Below are positions 46,598-55,257 of a DNA stretch of 64,000 bases, piece by piece. The translations under genes and the position numbers were made by a program. How positions within the stretch are numbered: position 1 is the stretch's first letter; each line of letters opens with the position of its first letter. The notes under the pieces were generated by a model. The model had not been told where the DNA came from and did no database searches. It worked only from the letters and a program-made list of their open reading frames with translations. Source of the stretch: Saprospiraceae bacterium (GTDB taxonomy: Bacteria; Bacteroidota; Bacteroidia; Chitinophagales; Saprospiraceae); assembly GCA_026129545.1 (NCBI GenBank), contig JAHCHX010000001.1, positions 1,363,501 through 1,427,500 of the forward strand, written 5' to 3'.

Positions 46598-47296
46598 ATG
46601 AGAGCATTAAGAATTACCGTTATAGCTTTGTGTATGCTGAATATTATAGCGTACACCTTTCCTTCCTGTACTAAGGAGACTTCGAAGGCAATTCCAACTC
46701 CCGATGCAATTACCCTAGAAAAAATGGTGGTTAGTTACAACTCTGGAAAAGTGCTCGAACATGAAAAAGCAATTCTCACAGAGGGAGATATGACTATTAT
46801 GACGCTACCCTCGAAAGAAGTCCTGTTTTTCCTTCGGAAAGACGGTGCTTCCACTAATGACATTTTTCTTGGGCAAGGTATCCAGTTATCATCAAGCGTT
46901 CAGAAGGAGTTGGGTCGTGTGACCGTTGCTTACCTCAGAGAAGCAATTGCCGTTCAAACTGAAGAAGGAGAAATTTATACTTTCACAATTGGAGAGGGAA
47001 AAGGACATGAAACAATCCAAAAAATAGCTTCTTCTTGGTCAGGAATTGGTTATGGATTATCATTTAGATGGAATAGGGACACAGGGCCTTCTGACTACAA
47101 GGGGTTGAATAGTGAAAAGGAACTTATGGTAAGAGCATCATCTTGCGTCTGCGTTGATGTGACTTCCACAAATCCGCCGAATTGCGAATCTGGAGGGGCT
47201 GGCTCTACGGCATGCTCCATTGGAGCCACATCCACAGACCCTGGATGCTCTGTTACATGTGGTAGCGCATACTATTCCTGTTGTAATCCTAACTAG
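46598..47296 (+). CDS. Lipoprotein with a Cys-rich C-terminal tail
   Basis: It is 232 aa. MRALRITVIALCMLNIIAYTFPSCTKE gives a lipobox-like FPSC. The middle has repeating beta-like segments (AILTEGDMTIMTLPSKEVLFFL). The tail has nine or more Cys in about 50 residues (SSCVCVDVT, NCESGG, STACSIGA, GCSVTCGSAYYSCCNPN). The clustered Cys and Gly/Ser spacing suggest disulfides, metal binding, or a modified peptide-like end. No enzyme for such modification is adjacent. I do not assign a function. Confidence 0.7.
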   Translation: MRALRITVIALCMLNIIAYTFPSCTKETSKAIPTPDAITLEKMVVSYNSGKVLEHEKAILTEGDMTIMTLPSKEVLFFLRKDGASTNDIFLGQGIQLSSSVQKELGRVTVAYLREAIAVQTEEGEIYTFTIGEGKGHETIQKIASSWSGIGYGLSFRWNRDTGPSDYKGLNSEKELMVRASSCVCVDVTSTNPPNCESGGAGSTACSIGATSTDPGCSVTCGSAYYSCCNPN

Positions 47297-47465
47297 TGCC
47301 ACGCCTGATGAAGGAAAATTTGCCCCCCACCATTTCACGGGATATTGACCGGACGCGGTGATAGGTCGTAGCACTTGTAGACGGAGGGGTATCACCAGCC
47401 TCATGCTTTGGCTGATGACACCCCTTTGTCAGCACCACTATAAGTTGCTTTTAGGTCATCCTAAT

Positions 47466-47510
47466 ATATCCCAATTTGTTCGCCATGAGCAAATTGGGAT
47501 ATTTTTTGTG
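47466..47510 (+). terminator. Rho-independent terminator
   Basis: ATATCCCAATTTG (47466-47478) pairs with CAAATTGGGATAT (47490-47502), followed by TTTTTG. It ends the lipoprotein transcript. The stretch 47297-47465 shows no gene. Confidence 0.8.
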
Positions 47511-47526
47511 AAAACAAAAACTTAGA

Positions 47527-47646
47527 TATACCTCGCGCCGCCAAGTTTTCAGCATGGTTGGAAGGATGAGATCACGTTTACTAAACTTCAAAAGTTTAGT
47601 AAACGTTACCCTAGACGATGCTGAAAACTTGGCGGCACGAGGTATA
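47527..47646. repeat. Palindromic repeat, copy B
   Basis: Arms TATACCTCGCGCCGCC...GGCGGCACGAGGTATA with AAGTTTTCAGCAT/ATGCTGAAAACTT, and an inner perfect 15-bp dyad starting ACGTTTACTAAACTT with loop CAA. Same architecture as copy A. Confidence 0.78.
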
Positions 47647-47753
47647 GAAGGCTGATTTCATTCTCATTTGAACAGTGTCTAACCCAAAATCGGTTTCACG
47701 GCCCTCTCTTCGCCTTATACCCTCTATCTAAGTTTTTGCGAAAAAGCAGCACT

Positions 47754-50700
47754 TTACTCTTTCACTACCTTCACCACTTTTGATTCGTTTTCTGTGCGCA
47801 CCTGCACCATGTAAACACCGGAAGCGAGGCCGCTGAGGTCAAGCGGACGCATAAACCCGCCCATCGGGAAGCGCGTTTCCGATTGCTCGGAGCGAACACG
47901 TCGGCCCAAGTAGTCGAAAACCTCGACGGTGATGAACTGCTCGCGAGCCAGATGTATGTTCAACATGGCTGGGCCTGCGGTAGGGTTGGGCTGCACGCTC
48001 AACTCAAAGCCGCGCTGCGGCGCAGTCGGGTCGGTGCTGACGATGATTTCATTCGGCGGCAGCAAAATTTCATCCACCCACACGCGGTCTTGACCTTCGG
48101 ACACGAACCCATCCTTTTCGTAGCTCCAAGTAAAAGTGTGGTAGCCGGGCGACACTGGAAATGAAACCTCCTCCCACGGCAGCAAACCGCTCCAGCGACC
48201 CATTTCCACGCCGTCTATGGAAAAGCGCAGGAAATCAAACTCTTGCTCGCAGTGCGTGCGTCGCGCAAAAGAGATGTTGCCATCCTCCGAAACTTTCAGC
48301 GACAGCTCCATCACCGATTTCTGATTGTGCGAGATGATGCCAGAGCGGGCGCTGTACAGCCCCGAGTAAGGGTTGGCCGAAGAAATCACCCAGGGCTTGT
48401 TGCCGCTCATCACCCAGTTGTAGGTGTTGAAATTGCTGCTTTCAAAAGTCTCCAGAATCGGGTTGATGATGAACGCACCAAAAGTGGCTTCTTTCCCGTA
48501 GTTGCCAGCCTCCAACTGATATTGGAAATGTGCCGGAACCACTTTGGGCGCATCGTTGAGCACGCTCACCTGAAAACTCGCCGCGCTCGAGCCATTCACC
48601 GCCGCGATAGGCCCTACCGAGGCCGTGCCATTCACGACGAGCCACGGGGAATTCGTGTTGAGGAAGCCGAGCGCGTTGGGGCTGACGCTGTTGCCCGTGT
48701 TTAGGTTGGTGATGATGATGGTGGCCGTCTCGCCGCTTTGCAGGTAGCCGTCGCCGTTGCCGCCTTGCGTGTCGTCTATTTTGATGGAGCCTATGGAAAG
48801 TTTGGGAGCATGCAACTTGACGGGCACCACCGTTTCAAAAACAGCGGTATCGTTGAATTTGACCTGCATGGTAAAGGTCACGACTTGGCCATCGTTCACG
48901 AAGTCATTGACTTTGAAGGAGAAAGCCGCCAATTTTTCCACCGAGGCATCCGGCCCAATATCGCCAAACGACTCCGAACCGTCGAGGATGACCACGTTCG
49001 CATCCGCCACGCTCAGGGTGGCCGAGGCGGATTGCGCCACTTCCACGCCAAGATTGGCCAACTTGACGTTCATCTTGATGGTCTCGCCATAATCAGCCAG
49101 TTGGTTGTTGTTGCCCGCCGCGTCGTCCAGCGCAACGGCCTGATTCACGACAAAGGCTCCGCTCGCGGGCGTGACGGTGAGTGTGCTTTGGTAAGGGATG
49201 TAATTGAACTGCGTGAGCGTGAGGGTCAAATCGCCCACGTTGTTCAAGGCCGGAAAACTCAGATTGGCCACGCCGTTTTCCACAGTAGCCACCGCGAGGG
49301 TCTGCCCCTGCCAGTAGAGGCTTGCCAATGCGCCTTCCACGGGAGAATACACCGCCAAATTGCTGGCACCGACAAATGCAGCGGGCTGATGCGACGCAGC
49401 CAAGACCTGTGGCAGTTTGGTGCGTGGCATGGTGGATGGCTCCGCGAATGGATTCCAAAAATCGGCCATCACCTCGCCGCCGTTGCCATAAGCCGCTATC
49501 ATCAGCGCGTTGCCGTAGGCCAGCATGCCACAAATCGAAGGGCGGAGCGTGATGCCGTCGGCATCCACAAGATATTGATTCATGCCGTCCTGACCTTCCA
49601 TTGGCGGCGACCAACTCTGAAAATCGCTGGAAAAGAAACCCGCGATGCCGCCCCAAGCCTCGCCTGTGGCAGGGTCGCCGGCGCGTTGCCACACCTCGCC
49701 AAGACATTCTCCGTTGGTAAAGTTGCCCGCGCAACAAGCCACCGCGATAAGCACCGGGTAGCGATGCGTGTTGCGCAGCATAGCCACCGCATCGTTGTTG
49801 AAATTGCCACTGACCAAGCCCTGTTCCCAGCCATGACCTGTGTAGTTGTAAAGGCTCACGCCCCGGCCATTCATCAAGCTCACCAACGACGTGTTCACCG
49901 GGTTGCCGGGTTTGTCGGCGGTTTCGTCACCGGGAGTTGGGGAGAAACTGCCTTGAGAGCCGTCATAGAATTCCCAGTATTTTTCGTAGCCATCGGCCAA
50001 GTGCTTGATTTTCCATTCGTTGCCGTGTTCCCAGTCGGCTTGCCCGTCATCGCCAAAGCCCGCGCCTTCGTTCGAACAGGAAGCCATGCCTGTGGCGCAC
50101 CAATTTGCATCCACATCCACGAGGGGTGTTTTTTCATAGTTCAAATTGCGATTGACCATGATTCTCATGTCCTCGAGGTTTCTCGCGTGCAAGCGCCCCA
50201 CCAGTACCTCCACGAAGTGGTCGTCGCCTTCCATATAGCCGAAACAGTTGTCGCAAGTGTAAAGCGTGCCACCACTGGGCCGCATCTGCGACTTGATGGC
50301 GTTCTCATCGCCTACCAGCAGCAGGTAAGTGATTCCTTCATTTTCGTAGTGGTTTTTGGTCACGTTGTAGATGGTCGCCGCCTCCGACGAGCCTATTTCC
50401 GAGAGGGGCATCACGATGGTGTGAATGCCCATTTGGCGTTTCCACACCAAAAGCGGCTCGAGTTCGGGCAGCAGTTCGTCTTTGGCGATGACGAGCATTT
50501 TTTCAGGCTCCGCAAAGCCGCTGCGCCCCTGCGTTCTTTCCTCGTAATTCAAAAACAATTTCCGATAGACCTGCTCAAAAGTGGGGCTTGCCCCCCGTGT
50601 CGGAGCAGACAACAATTCGTTTTCCCCTTGCCCGCCTTTGTAATGAACGCGCAGCGTGATTTTGGAGTAAACCCGCAATGTTTTCTGCACGGGGTTGTAT

Positions 50701-51197
50701 TGCACGGGGTAAATCCACAGGGCTTGCCCGCGCACGTCGCGCATGACGAACGGCTGCTTCAAATCAGCCAGTTGGCCGGGAAAAAACGCATCTTGCTCAT
50801 ACACCTCCCCATATTTGTATGGGATGGAGTCGGGGTTCACATTGCGTTTCAAATCGCCCTTCGAGGGGGCTATTTCCACATTGGGGTAGTCGTTGTACTC
50901 GGTAGCCTGCACCTCTATGGCCATGTTGCCCGTCGCCGGAATCATCAGTGCGGTGGCAAATTTGGGCACATCGGGTTTGCCAAGTTGCAGCATCGGGGTG
51001 CCGTGAGGAATGGAGATGGTGTAGGCCTCGCCTTGTGGCGTGCCGACGGCGTGTTTGTCGGCACCGGTCAGCGTGAGCGTCAGCATCGTCTCGGTAGCCG
51101 ATTTGGAAACGACGCGGACTTGTGTCTCGTTCACCACCTGAGCGACGACACCCGACAGCGAGAGGCAAGAAAGCAAGAAGGCAATCAAATTCTTCAT
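47754..51197 (-). CDS. Gingipain-like C25 family cysteine protease with T9SS tail
   Basis: It is 1147 aa. The signal peptide is MKNLIAFLLSCLSLSGVVAQ. Residues 25-215 are a propeptide-like region. The peptidase C25 domain (about 225-600) has YLLLVGDENAIKSQ, VLVGRLHARNLEDM, the catalytic His in YNYTGHGWEQG (near 455) and the catalytic Cys in IAVACCAGNFTNGECLGE (near 487). Ig-like domains follow, then a jelly-roll segment and a T9SS sorting domain (LSVQPNPTAGP ... GVYMVQVRTENESKVVKVVKE). It is a secreted surface protease, maturing through T9SS. It was named from the catalytic motifs; cleavage specificity cannot be read from the sequence. Confidence 0.88.
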   Translation of the reverse strand: MKNLIAFLLSCLSLSGVVAQVVNETQVRVVSKSATETMLTLTLTGADKHAVGTPQGEAYTISIPHGTPMLQLGKPDVPKFATALMIPATGNMAIEVQATEYNDYPNVEIAPSKGDLKRNVNPDSIPYKYGEVYEQDAFFPGQLADLKQPFVMRDVRGQALWIYPVQYNPVQKTLRVYSKITLRVHYKGGQGENELLSAPTRGASPTFEQVYRKLFLNYEERTQGRSGFAEPEKMLVIAKDELLPELEPLLVWKRQMGIHTIVMPLSEIGSSEAATIYNVTKNHYENEGITYLLLVGDENAIKSQMRPSGGTLYTCDNCFGYMEGDDHFVEVLVGRLHARNLEDMRIMVNRNLNYEKTPLVDVDANWCATGMASCSNEGAGFGDDGQADWEHGNEWKIKHLADGYEKYWEFYDGSQGSFSPTPGDETADKPGNPVNTSLVSLMNGRGVSLYNYTGHGWEQGLVSGNFNNDAVAMLRNTHRYPVLIAVACCAGNFTNGECLGEVWQRAGDPATGEAWGGIAGFFSSDFQSWSPPMEGQDGMNQYLVDADGITLRPSICGMLAYGNALMIAAYGNGGEVMADFWNPFAEPSTMPRTKLPQVLAASHQPAAFVGASNLAVYSPVEGALASLYWQGQTLAVATVENGVANLSFPALNNVGDLTLTLTQFNYIPYQSTLTVTPASGAFVVNQAVALDDAAGNNNQLADYGETIKMNVKLANLGVEVAQSASATLSVADANVVILDGSESFGDIGPDASVEKLAAFSFKVNDFVNDGQVVTFTMQVKFNDTAVFETVVPVKLHAPKLSIGSIKIDDTQGGNGDGYLQSGETATIIITNLNTGNSVSPNALGFLNTNSPWLVVNGTASVGPIAAVNGSSAASFQVSVLNDAPKVVPAHFQYQLEAGNYGKEATFGAFIINPILETFESSNFNTYNWVMSGNKPWVISSANPYSGLYSARSGIISHNQKSVMELSLKVSEDGNISFARRTHCEQEFDFLRFSIDGVEMGRWSGLLPWEEVSFPVSPGYHTFTWSYEKDGFVSEGQDRVWVDEILLPPNEIIVSTDPTAPQRGFELSVQPNPTAGPAMLNIHLAREQFITVEVFDYLGRRVRSEQSETRFPMGGFMRPLDLSGLASGVYMVQVRTENESKVVKVVKE

Positions 51198-51314
51198 GTT
51201 GGAAACTGTTTGCGAAAGCGAGCGAAATTTTAGTGAGTTGCTTGAGTTGTTTGAGGGGAGGCTATCTCAGAAGTCGGTGATTTGGCTGCTTGGTGATTTG
51301 TTTATTTAGTGATT

Positions 51315-51419
51315 TATACTTCGCGCCGTTAGGTTTTGGGCATAGCGGCAATCGCAATCTGTTCAAAATCAAGAACATCAATCACGTTAATCTAACAAAT
51401 CCTAGCGAATCAAGGTATA
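51315..51419. repeat. Palindromic repeat, decayed copy C
   Basis: The left part TATACTTCGCGCCGTTAGG and the right end CAAGGTATA resemble copies A and B, but the centre has diverged. It lies between the C25 protease and the next minus-strand gene. Confidence 0.5.
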
Positions 51420-51434
51420 AACCCATTTTTCGCA

Positions 51435-52109
51435 TCATTTATACACCAATATTTTCTGAACGAGCCTCTCCTGCTTCAAATAATAAATGCCGGAAGGCCA
51501 AGTGCTGATGTCTATGCTCTGTTGCTCGCCCTGCCCCAGCGGACGCGACCACACCGCTTGGCCTGCATGATTGATGATGCTGGGCCAGCCGCCATCTCTG
51601 CCCTTGCCAGTGTTTTCAACAAATAAAACATCGAAGGCCGGGTTGGGAAAAACACGATAGCTCGGTTGCTTGGTCTCGGGAATGGATGTGGTGCCCGGCG
51701 TGTGAAGGCTGAAATACACATCGGCAAAATTGGTATCGTTGTCCTTTTCAAACACCCTGAACCAGAGCCACGCCGAGCCAGCGGTGACGCCGGGCTGCAC
51801 GACGAGTTTCAGGTAGGGGCGAATGGTGTCGTGCACGGGATTCATGGTGCCGTTGGGCGGAATGCCCGCATAACAAAGGCCGTAGTCGCAAATATCAATC
51901 ACCCAGCCCTCCGGCACGCTCACCTCGAAGCGGCGCCAGCGCAATTGCAGCGTGTCGCCAGAGGGATTGTCAAAATAAATAAAACATTCATTGGCCTGCT
52001 CAAAGGCGACTTCCTGCTCCAAAAGCGCCTCGGGGATGGGGTGGAACGTCTGGGCGGCGAGTGGAAACAAGCCACACAAAAAAAGGAGTAGAAAAACGGG
52101 GTGTTTCAT
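51435..52109 (-). CDS. Small T9SS-sorted secreted protein of unknown function
   Basis: From ATG 52109, MKHPVFLLLFLCGLFPLAAQ is a signal peptide; an upstream ATG at 52151 adds 14 residues in front of it. It is 224 aa. One beta-sandwich-like domain (residues 20-140, FDNPSGDTLQLRWRRFEVSVPEGWVIDICDYGLCYAG) is followed by a T9SS sorting tail (YRVFPNPAFDVLFVENTG ... GIYYLKQERLVQKILVYK). The domain resembles hypothetical T9SS proteins of Bacteroidota. No enzymatic motif. Confidence 0.75.
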   Translation of the reverse strand: MKHPVFLLLFLCGLFPLAAQTFHPIPEALLEQEVAFEQANECFIYFDNPSGDTLQLRWRRFEVSVPEGWVIDICDYGLCYAGIPPNGTMNPVHDTIRPYLKLVVQPGVTAGSAWLWFRVFEKDNDTNFADVYFSLHTPGTTSIPETKQPSYRVFPNPAFDVLFVENTGKGRDGGWPSIINHAGQAVWSRPLGQGEQQSIDISTWPSGIYYLKQERLVQKILVYK

Positions 52110-52196
52110 GTAGCCGATATTTGCCGCAGCAAGGTAGCAAGGCTCTGACATTCAGCGGCATAGGAAAGTTGGTTTTTGGACAAATACGGACAGATT

Positions 52197-52991
52197 TCAT
52201 CGGGAGCCGCTCAAGGTCTTCACCAGCGTCTCCATGTCCCACGCCGCTTCCACCGAGAAGCCGCCCGTGTCCGTGCGTCGCAGGCTGCTGAGGTAGGCCC
52301 CGCTGCCGACGGATTGACCAAAGTCGTGCGCCAAAGAGCGGATGTAGGTGCCCTTGCCACACACCACGCGAAAATCTACCTGCACGCCATCGGCATAGTC
52401 GGCGTGAAGCATGATTTTCCCAACGCTGGACGGCGCTCGGCGCTCGGCAGGCGGCACGGGGCGCAGCGGACCAATTTCAAACGACTCGATGCGAACGGGA
52501 CGCTGGGGCAATTCCACCGTCTCGCCCGTGCGGGCGTTCTGGTAGAGCCGCCTGCCATCCACCTTCACGGCGGAGAACATGGGAGGCAACTGCATGATGT
52601 CGCCGACGAATTGCTTCGCCGCTTCTTGCAGCAGCGCGTCGTCAAGGTGCCCCGTCGGGAAAATGGCATCCACCGGTTTTTCCAAGTCGAAAGAAGCGGT
52701 GGTGCCCCCCAGCGTGAACGTGCCGGTGTATGCCTTTGGCATCGCCTGAAACGTCTCTATTTTTTTGGTGTATTCGCCCACGCACAGGATGAGCAGGCCC
52801 GTCGCCAAAGGGTCGAGGGTGCCGGCGTGACCGATTTTGAGTTTTCTTGTGCCAAGCCGCCGCGAGAGCGCCCAGCGCGCCTTGCCCACCACATCGAAGG
52901 AAGTCCACCCCAAAGGCTTGTCCACCAATATGACCATGCCTCTGGGAAAAGGCTCGGGGAAGGGTTGATTTTTTGACCATAGGTTCAGCAT
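52197..52991 (-). CDS. truB: tRNA pseudouridine-55 synthase
   Basis: The start at 52991 (MLNLWSKNQPFPEPF) gives 264 aa; the frame upstream is repeat sequence. Motifs: ILVDKPLGWTSFDVV, the catalytic-site KIGHAGTLDPLATGLL with the nucleophile Asp, YTGTFTLGGTTASFDLEKP, and the C-terminal CGKGTYIRSLAHDFG. It converts U55 of the tRNA T-loop to pseudouridine. Transcribed towards the T9SS gene, 87 bp away. Confidence 0.95.
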   Translation of the reverse strand: MLNLWSKNQPFPEPFPRGMVILVDKPLGWTSFDVVGKARWALSRRLGTRKLKIGHAGTLDPLATGLLILCVGEYTKKIETFQAMPKAYTGTFTLGGTTASFDLEKPVDAIFPTGHLDDALLQEAAKQFVGDIMQLPPMFSAVKVDGRRLYQNARTGETVELPQRPVRIESFEIGPLRPVPPAERRAPSSVGKIMLHADYADGVQVDFRVVCGKGTYIRSLAHDFGQSVGSGAYLSSLRRTDTGGFSVEAAWDMETLVKTLSGSR

Positions 52992-53064
52992 GGCGCAAAG
53001 TACCGCATCTTGAACGGAACAAAGTAGTCGAACACAATCAAACATGGGTAGAGCGAGCGCCCTT

Positions 53065-53235
53065 GTTGCCGTTGTTGGCGTCCCGCCAACAACACCTCGC
53101 GCATTTGTTGTTGCCGATGTTGGCGTCCTGCCAACAACACCTTGTTGCCGTTGTTGGCATCCTGCCAACAACACCTCGCGCATTTGTTGCCGTTGTTGGC
53201 ATCCTGCCAACAACACCTCGCGCATTTGTTGTCAT
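53065..53235. repeat. Tandem hairpin repeats upstream of truB
   Basis: Four copies of a unit of about 42-46 bp, each containing GTTGTTGGC-ATCCT-GCCAACAAC or a variant, linked by ACCTCGCGCATTTGTTG. A related hairpin (GCTGGCATCCTTGCCAGC) occurs after cas2 at about 57544. The array sits between truB and cas6, both on the minus strand, and could act on cas6 read-through. Confidence 0.75.
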
Positions 53236-53930
53236 GTGGGAGGAATCCCCGCCGCATCCCTCAGCCGACGCACCACGCCCCACCCGATGCTGCACCCCTT
53301 GCCGATGCCCACAAAATCGGGCAAACCCACGTTGCAGGTGAATTCCAGCGAAAAGGCCAGCACTTTCACCCCCTTGTAGCTCACCCAGCGCTCGTCCTTG
53401 AGATGCTGCACCCGCACCTCTACCCTGCCGTCTTTTTCGCAGCCGAGTTGGTGGAGCAAGCTCACCAACTGGTTTTGCAAAATCTGTTGGAGCAGCATGA
53501 GGCGCTCCGGCAGCCCCGGCAAGCGCGTGTAGAGGCCGTAGTTTTCCTCGTTGAGGGCGAGCCATTGGCGGATGTGGTAGCGGGCGTGCCGTTCGCGCAC
53601 CTCGAGCGAGCATTGGCGCACGTCGAGGCTGTGGATGCGCACGGGCGTGGCGCGGCCGTTGAGGTTGAGCGTCCAGTCGGGTTGCGAGAAAAAATGGTGC
53701 AACTCCTCGATGCCCTCGTTGAGGCACACCAGCATGGGGCGGCCGTGGTTGTGCTTGTACTGGATGAGCGGGAAGCGGTAGTGGTAGCCCCCGGTCTCGT
53801 TGTTGTGGTTGTGGAAAAGTTCGTGCTCGTAGCCGGCTTTGGCGGCCACGGCGCCCCGAAAGGCGGGCAGTTCCCACGGGTGGATAGGGGTGTCGAAAGC
53901 GACGGACAGCAGTCGAAGATGGGCGGCCAT
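53232..53930 (-). CDS. cas6: Cas6-like CRISPR RNA endonuclease
   Basis: The start at ATG 53930 (MAAHLRLLSVAFDTPIHPWEL) gives 232 aa. The N-terminal ferredoxin-like region contains GAVAAKAG and HYRFPLIQYKHNHGRPMLVCLNEG. The C-terminus has the glycine-rich loop typical of Cas6, FVGIGKGCSIGWGVVRRL, and a beta segment VKVLAFSLEFTCNVGLP before it. Cas6 cuts repeat RNA to make crRNAs. It lies 590 bp from the array and is on the same strand as the likely crRNA transcript. Candidate catalytic His residues are in the N-half (HNHNNE), not proven. Confidence 0.78.
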   Translation of the reverse strand: MAAHLRLLSVAFDTPIHPWELPAFRGAVAAKAGYEHELFHNHNNETGGYHYRFPLIQYKHNHGRPMLVCLNEGIEELHHFFSQPDWTLNLNGRATPVRIHSLDVRQCSLEVRERHARYHIRQWLALNEENYGLYTRLPGLPERLMLLQQILQNQLVSLLHQLGCEKDGRVEVRVQHLKDERWVSYKGVKVLAFSLEFTCNVGLPDFVGIGKGCSIGWGVVRRLRDAAGIPPT

Positions 53931-54109
53931 GATTGTCTCTCGATTTTGGTTTGCGCCCGCAAGTGTACGGCGATTTCTCACAGCGTTTATGGAAAAAATT
54001 GGGGCTTTGAGGGGATGAAATAGAGGTGGTTTCTGGCGGCTGACACATCAATACAGACACATAAACATTAGTAGGGGCACCCCAAAAACCGAACACGCCG
54101 ACACTATCC

Positions 54110-54480
54110 ATGGACAAAGTAACGCCAACTTTTAGTTGGCGCGCCCAAGCGCCCCCCCCCAACCAAGCAGATAGCCCGATGCGCGAGGCGTATCTGGTTT
54201 ACAAACCCGATATGCCTCAAGCGTCACACAATTGCCCCTCGAAGCAAAAAATGCTCGTTGTCAGCGAAGAGAAAGGCAAAAGAGCGGACAAACAGCCATA
54301 TAGCCCGACCGAATGCGCGGAAAAATCTCGCATAGAACTGCGAAAAAAACTCAGAAACAAGGGTAAACCGCCAAAAGTTGTCCTCATCGCAGTGGCGCAC
54401 AAACCACTGCGCAAGGTCTGGGAGTAGTCATGAACGAATCCATGTTCGACAACGGCTTCGAGACAAAAAACAGGGGGACG
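54110..54480 (+). pseudogene. Remnant of an IS110-type transposase C-terminus
   Basis: The frame 54110-54427 ends in RKKLRNKGKPPKVVLIAVAHKPLRKVW, like the conserved end of IS110-family transposases (RL..RGKP.KVALvAv..KLL). After the stop, FDNGFETKNRGT continues the similarity. The N-terminal part is unrelated. It lies between cas6 and the CRISPR array; 53931-54110 otherwise shows nothing I can name. Confidence 0.5.
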
Positions 54481-54517
54481 GCGTGATTTTTTTTCAACTT
54501 TCTGTTGGTTGAAAATA

Positions 54518-55257
54518 TATCTCACCCCTATTTGAGTGGAGAGTGGTTGGAAGGGGTTTCGGGTATACTGGCGCAACCCTGCATTTTGGTCGCAATCCCT
54601 ATTTGAGTGGAGAGTGGTTGGAAGCAAACCGGCACAACCATCACCCAAAACATCACAGCGTCGCAATCCCTATTTGAGTGGAGAGTGGTTGGAAGGAGTT
54701 TGGCAAGTATCAGTACGAACAAAGCAAGAAGTCGCAATCCCTATTTGAGTGGAGAGTGGTTGGAAGTTAAAGGGATAAAATGATTGTGCCCTTGCTCAAG
54801 TCGCAATCCCTATTTGAGTGGAGAGTGGTTGGAAGTGCTCGACCCTCAAGGAAAAGTGTTCGACGAAGAGGTCGCAATCCCTATTTGAGTGGAGAGTGGT
54901 TGGAAGCAATTGTCGACGTTTACCAATACGCGTTAACCTGTCGCAATCCCTATTTGAGTGGAGAGTGGTTGGAAGTTGGGGACGTACATCACGAACTACG
55001 ACAACAGCAAGTCGCAATCCCTATTTGAGTGGAGAGTGGTTGGAAGTTTATGGAATTAATTGTTTTCATACTCGGTTACGCGTCGCAATCCCTATTTGAG
55101 TGGAGAGTGGTTGGAAGGTAACTACGCCAAGTGGCTGCGAAGCATCAGCAAGTCGCAATCCCTATTTGAGTGGAGAGTGGTTGGAAGACCAAATTTTTTC
55201 AGCCTATGTGTCCTACTTGCAGTCGCAATCCCTATTTGAGTGGAGAGTGGTTGGAAG
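54518..55257 (-). CRISPR. CRISPR array: 11 repeats, 10 spacers
   Basis: The 36-bp repeats start at 54518 (degenerate in its first ~9 bases), 54589, 54660, 54731, 54800, 54871, 54940, 55011, 55082, 55152 and 55222. On the plus strand they begin GTCGCAATCCCTATTTG and end GAGTGGTTGGAAG. Spacers are 33-35 bp. The degenerate repeat marks the left end as the old end, so the leader is on the right and transcription runs leftwards. On that strand the repeat ends GGGATTGCGAC, which resembles the ATTGAAAC-type 8-nt crRNA tag made by Cas6. Ten different spacers and a conserved repeat indicate past activity. Confidence 0.96.

Noticed and set aside
48738..51233. 831-codon open frame on the plus strand opposite the C25 protease
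   Set aside because: It is the antisense shadow of a well-supported gene with catalytic motifs and a T9SS tail; the translated sequence has low-complexity His/Arg composition and no domain.
53931..54109. Interference gene fragment next to cas6
   Set aside because: No cas10, csm/cmr, cas7 or cas5 motifs on either strand; only an IS110-like remnant follows.
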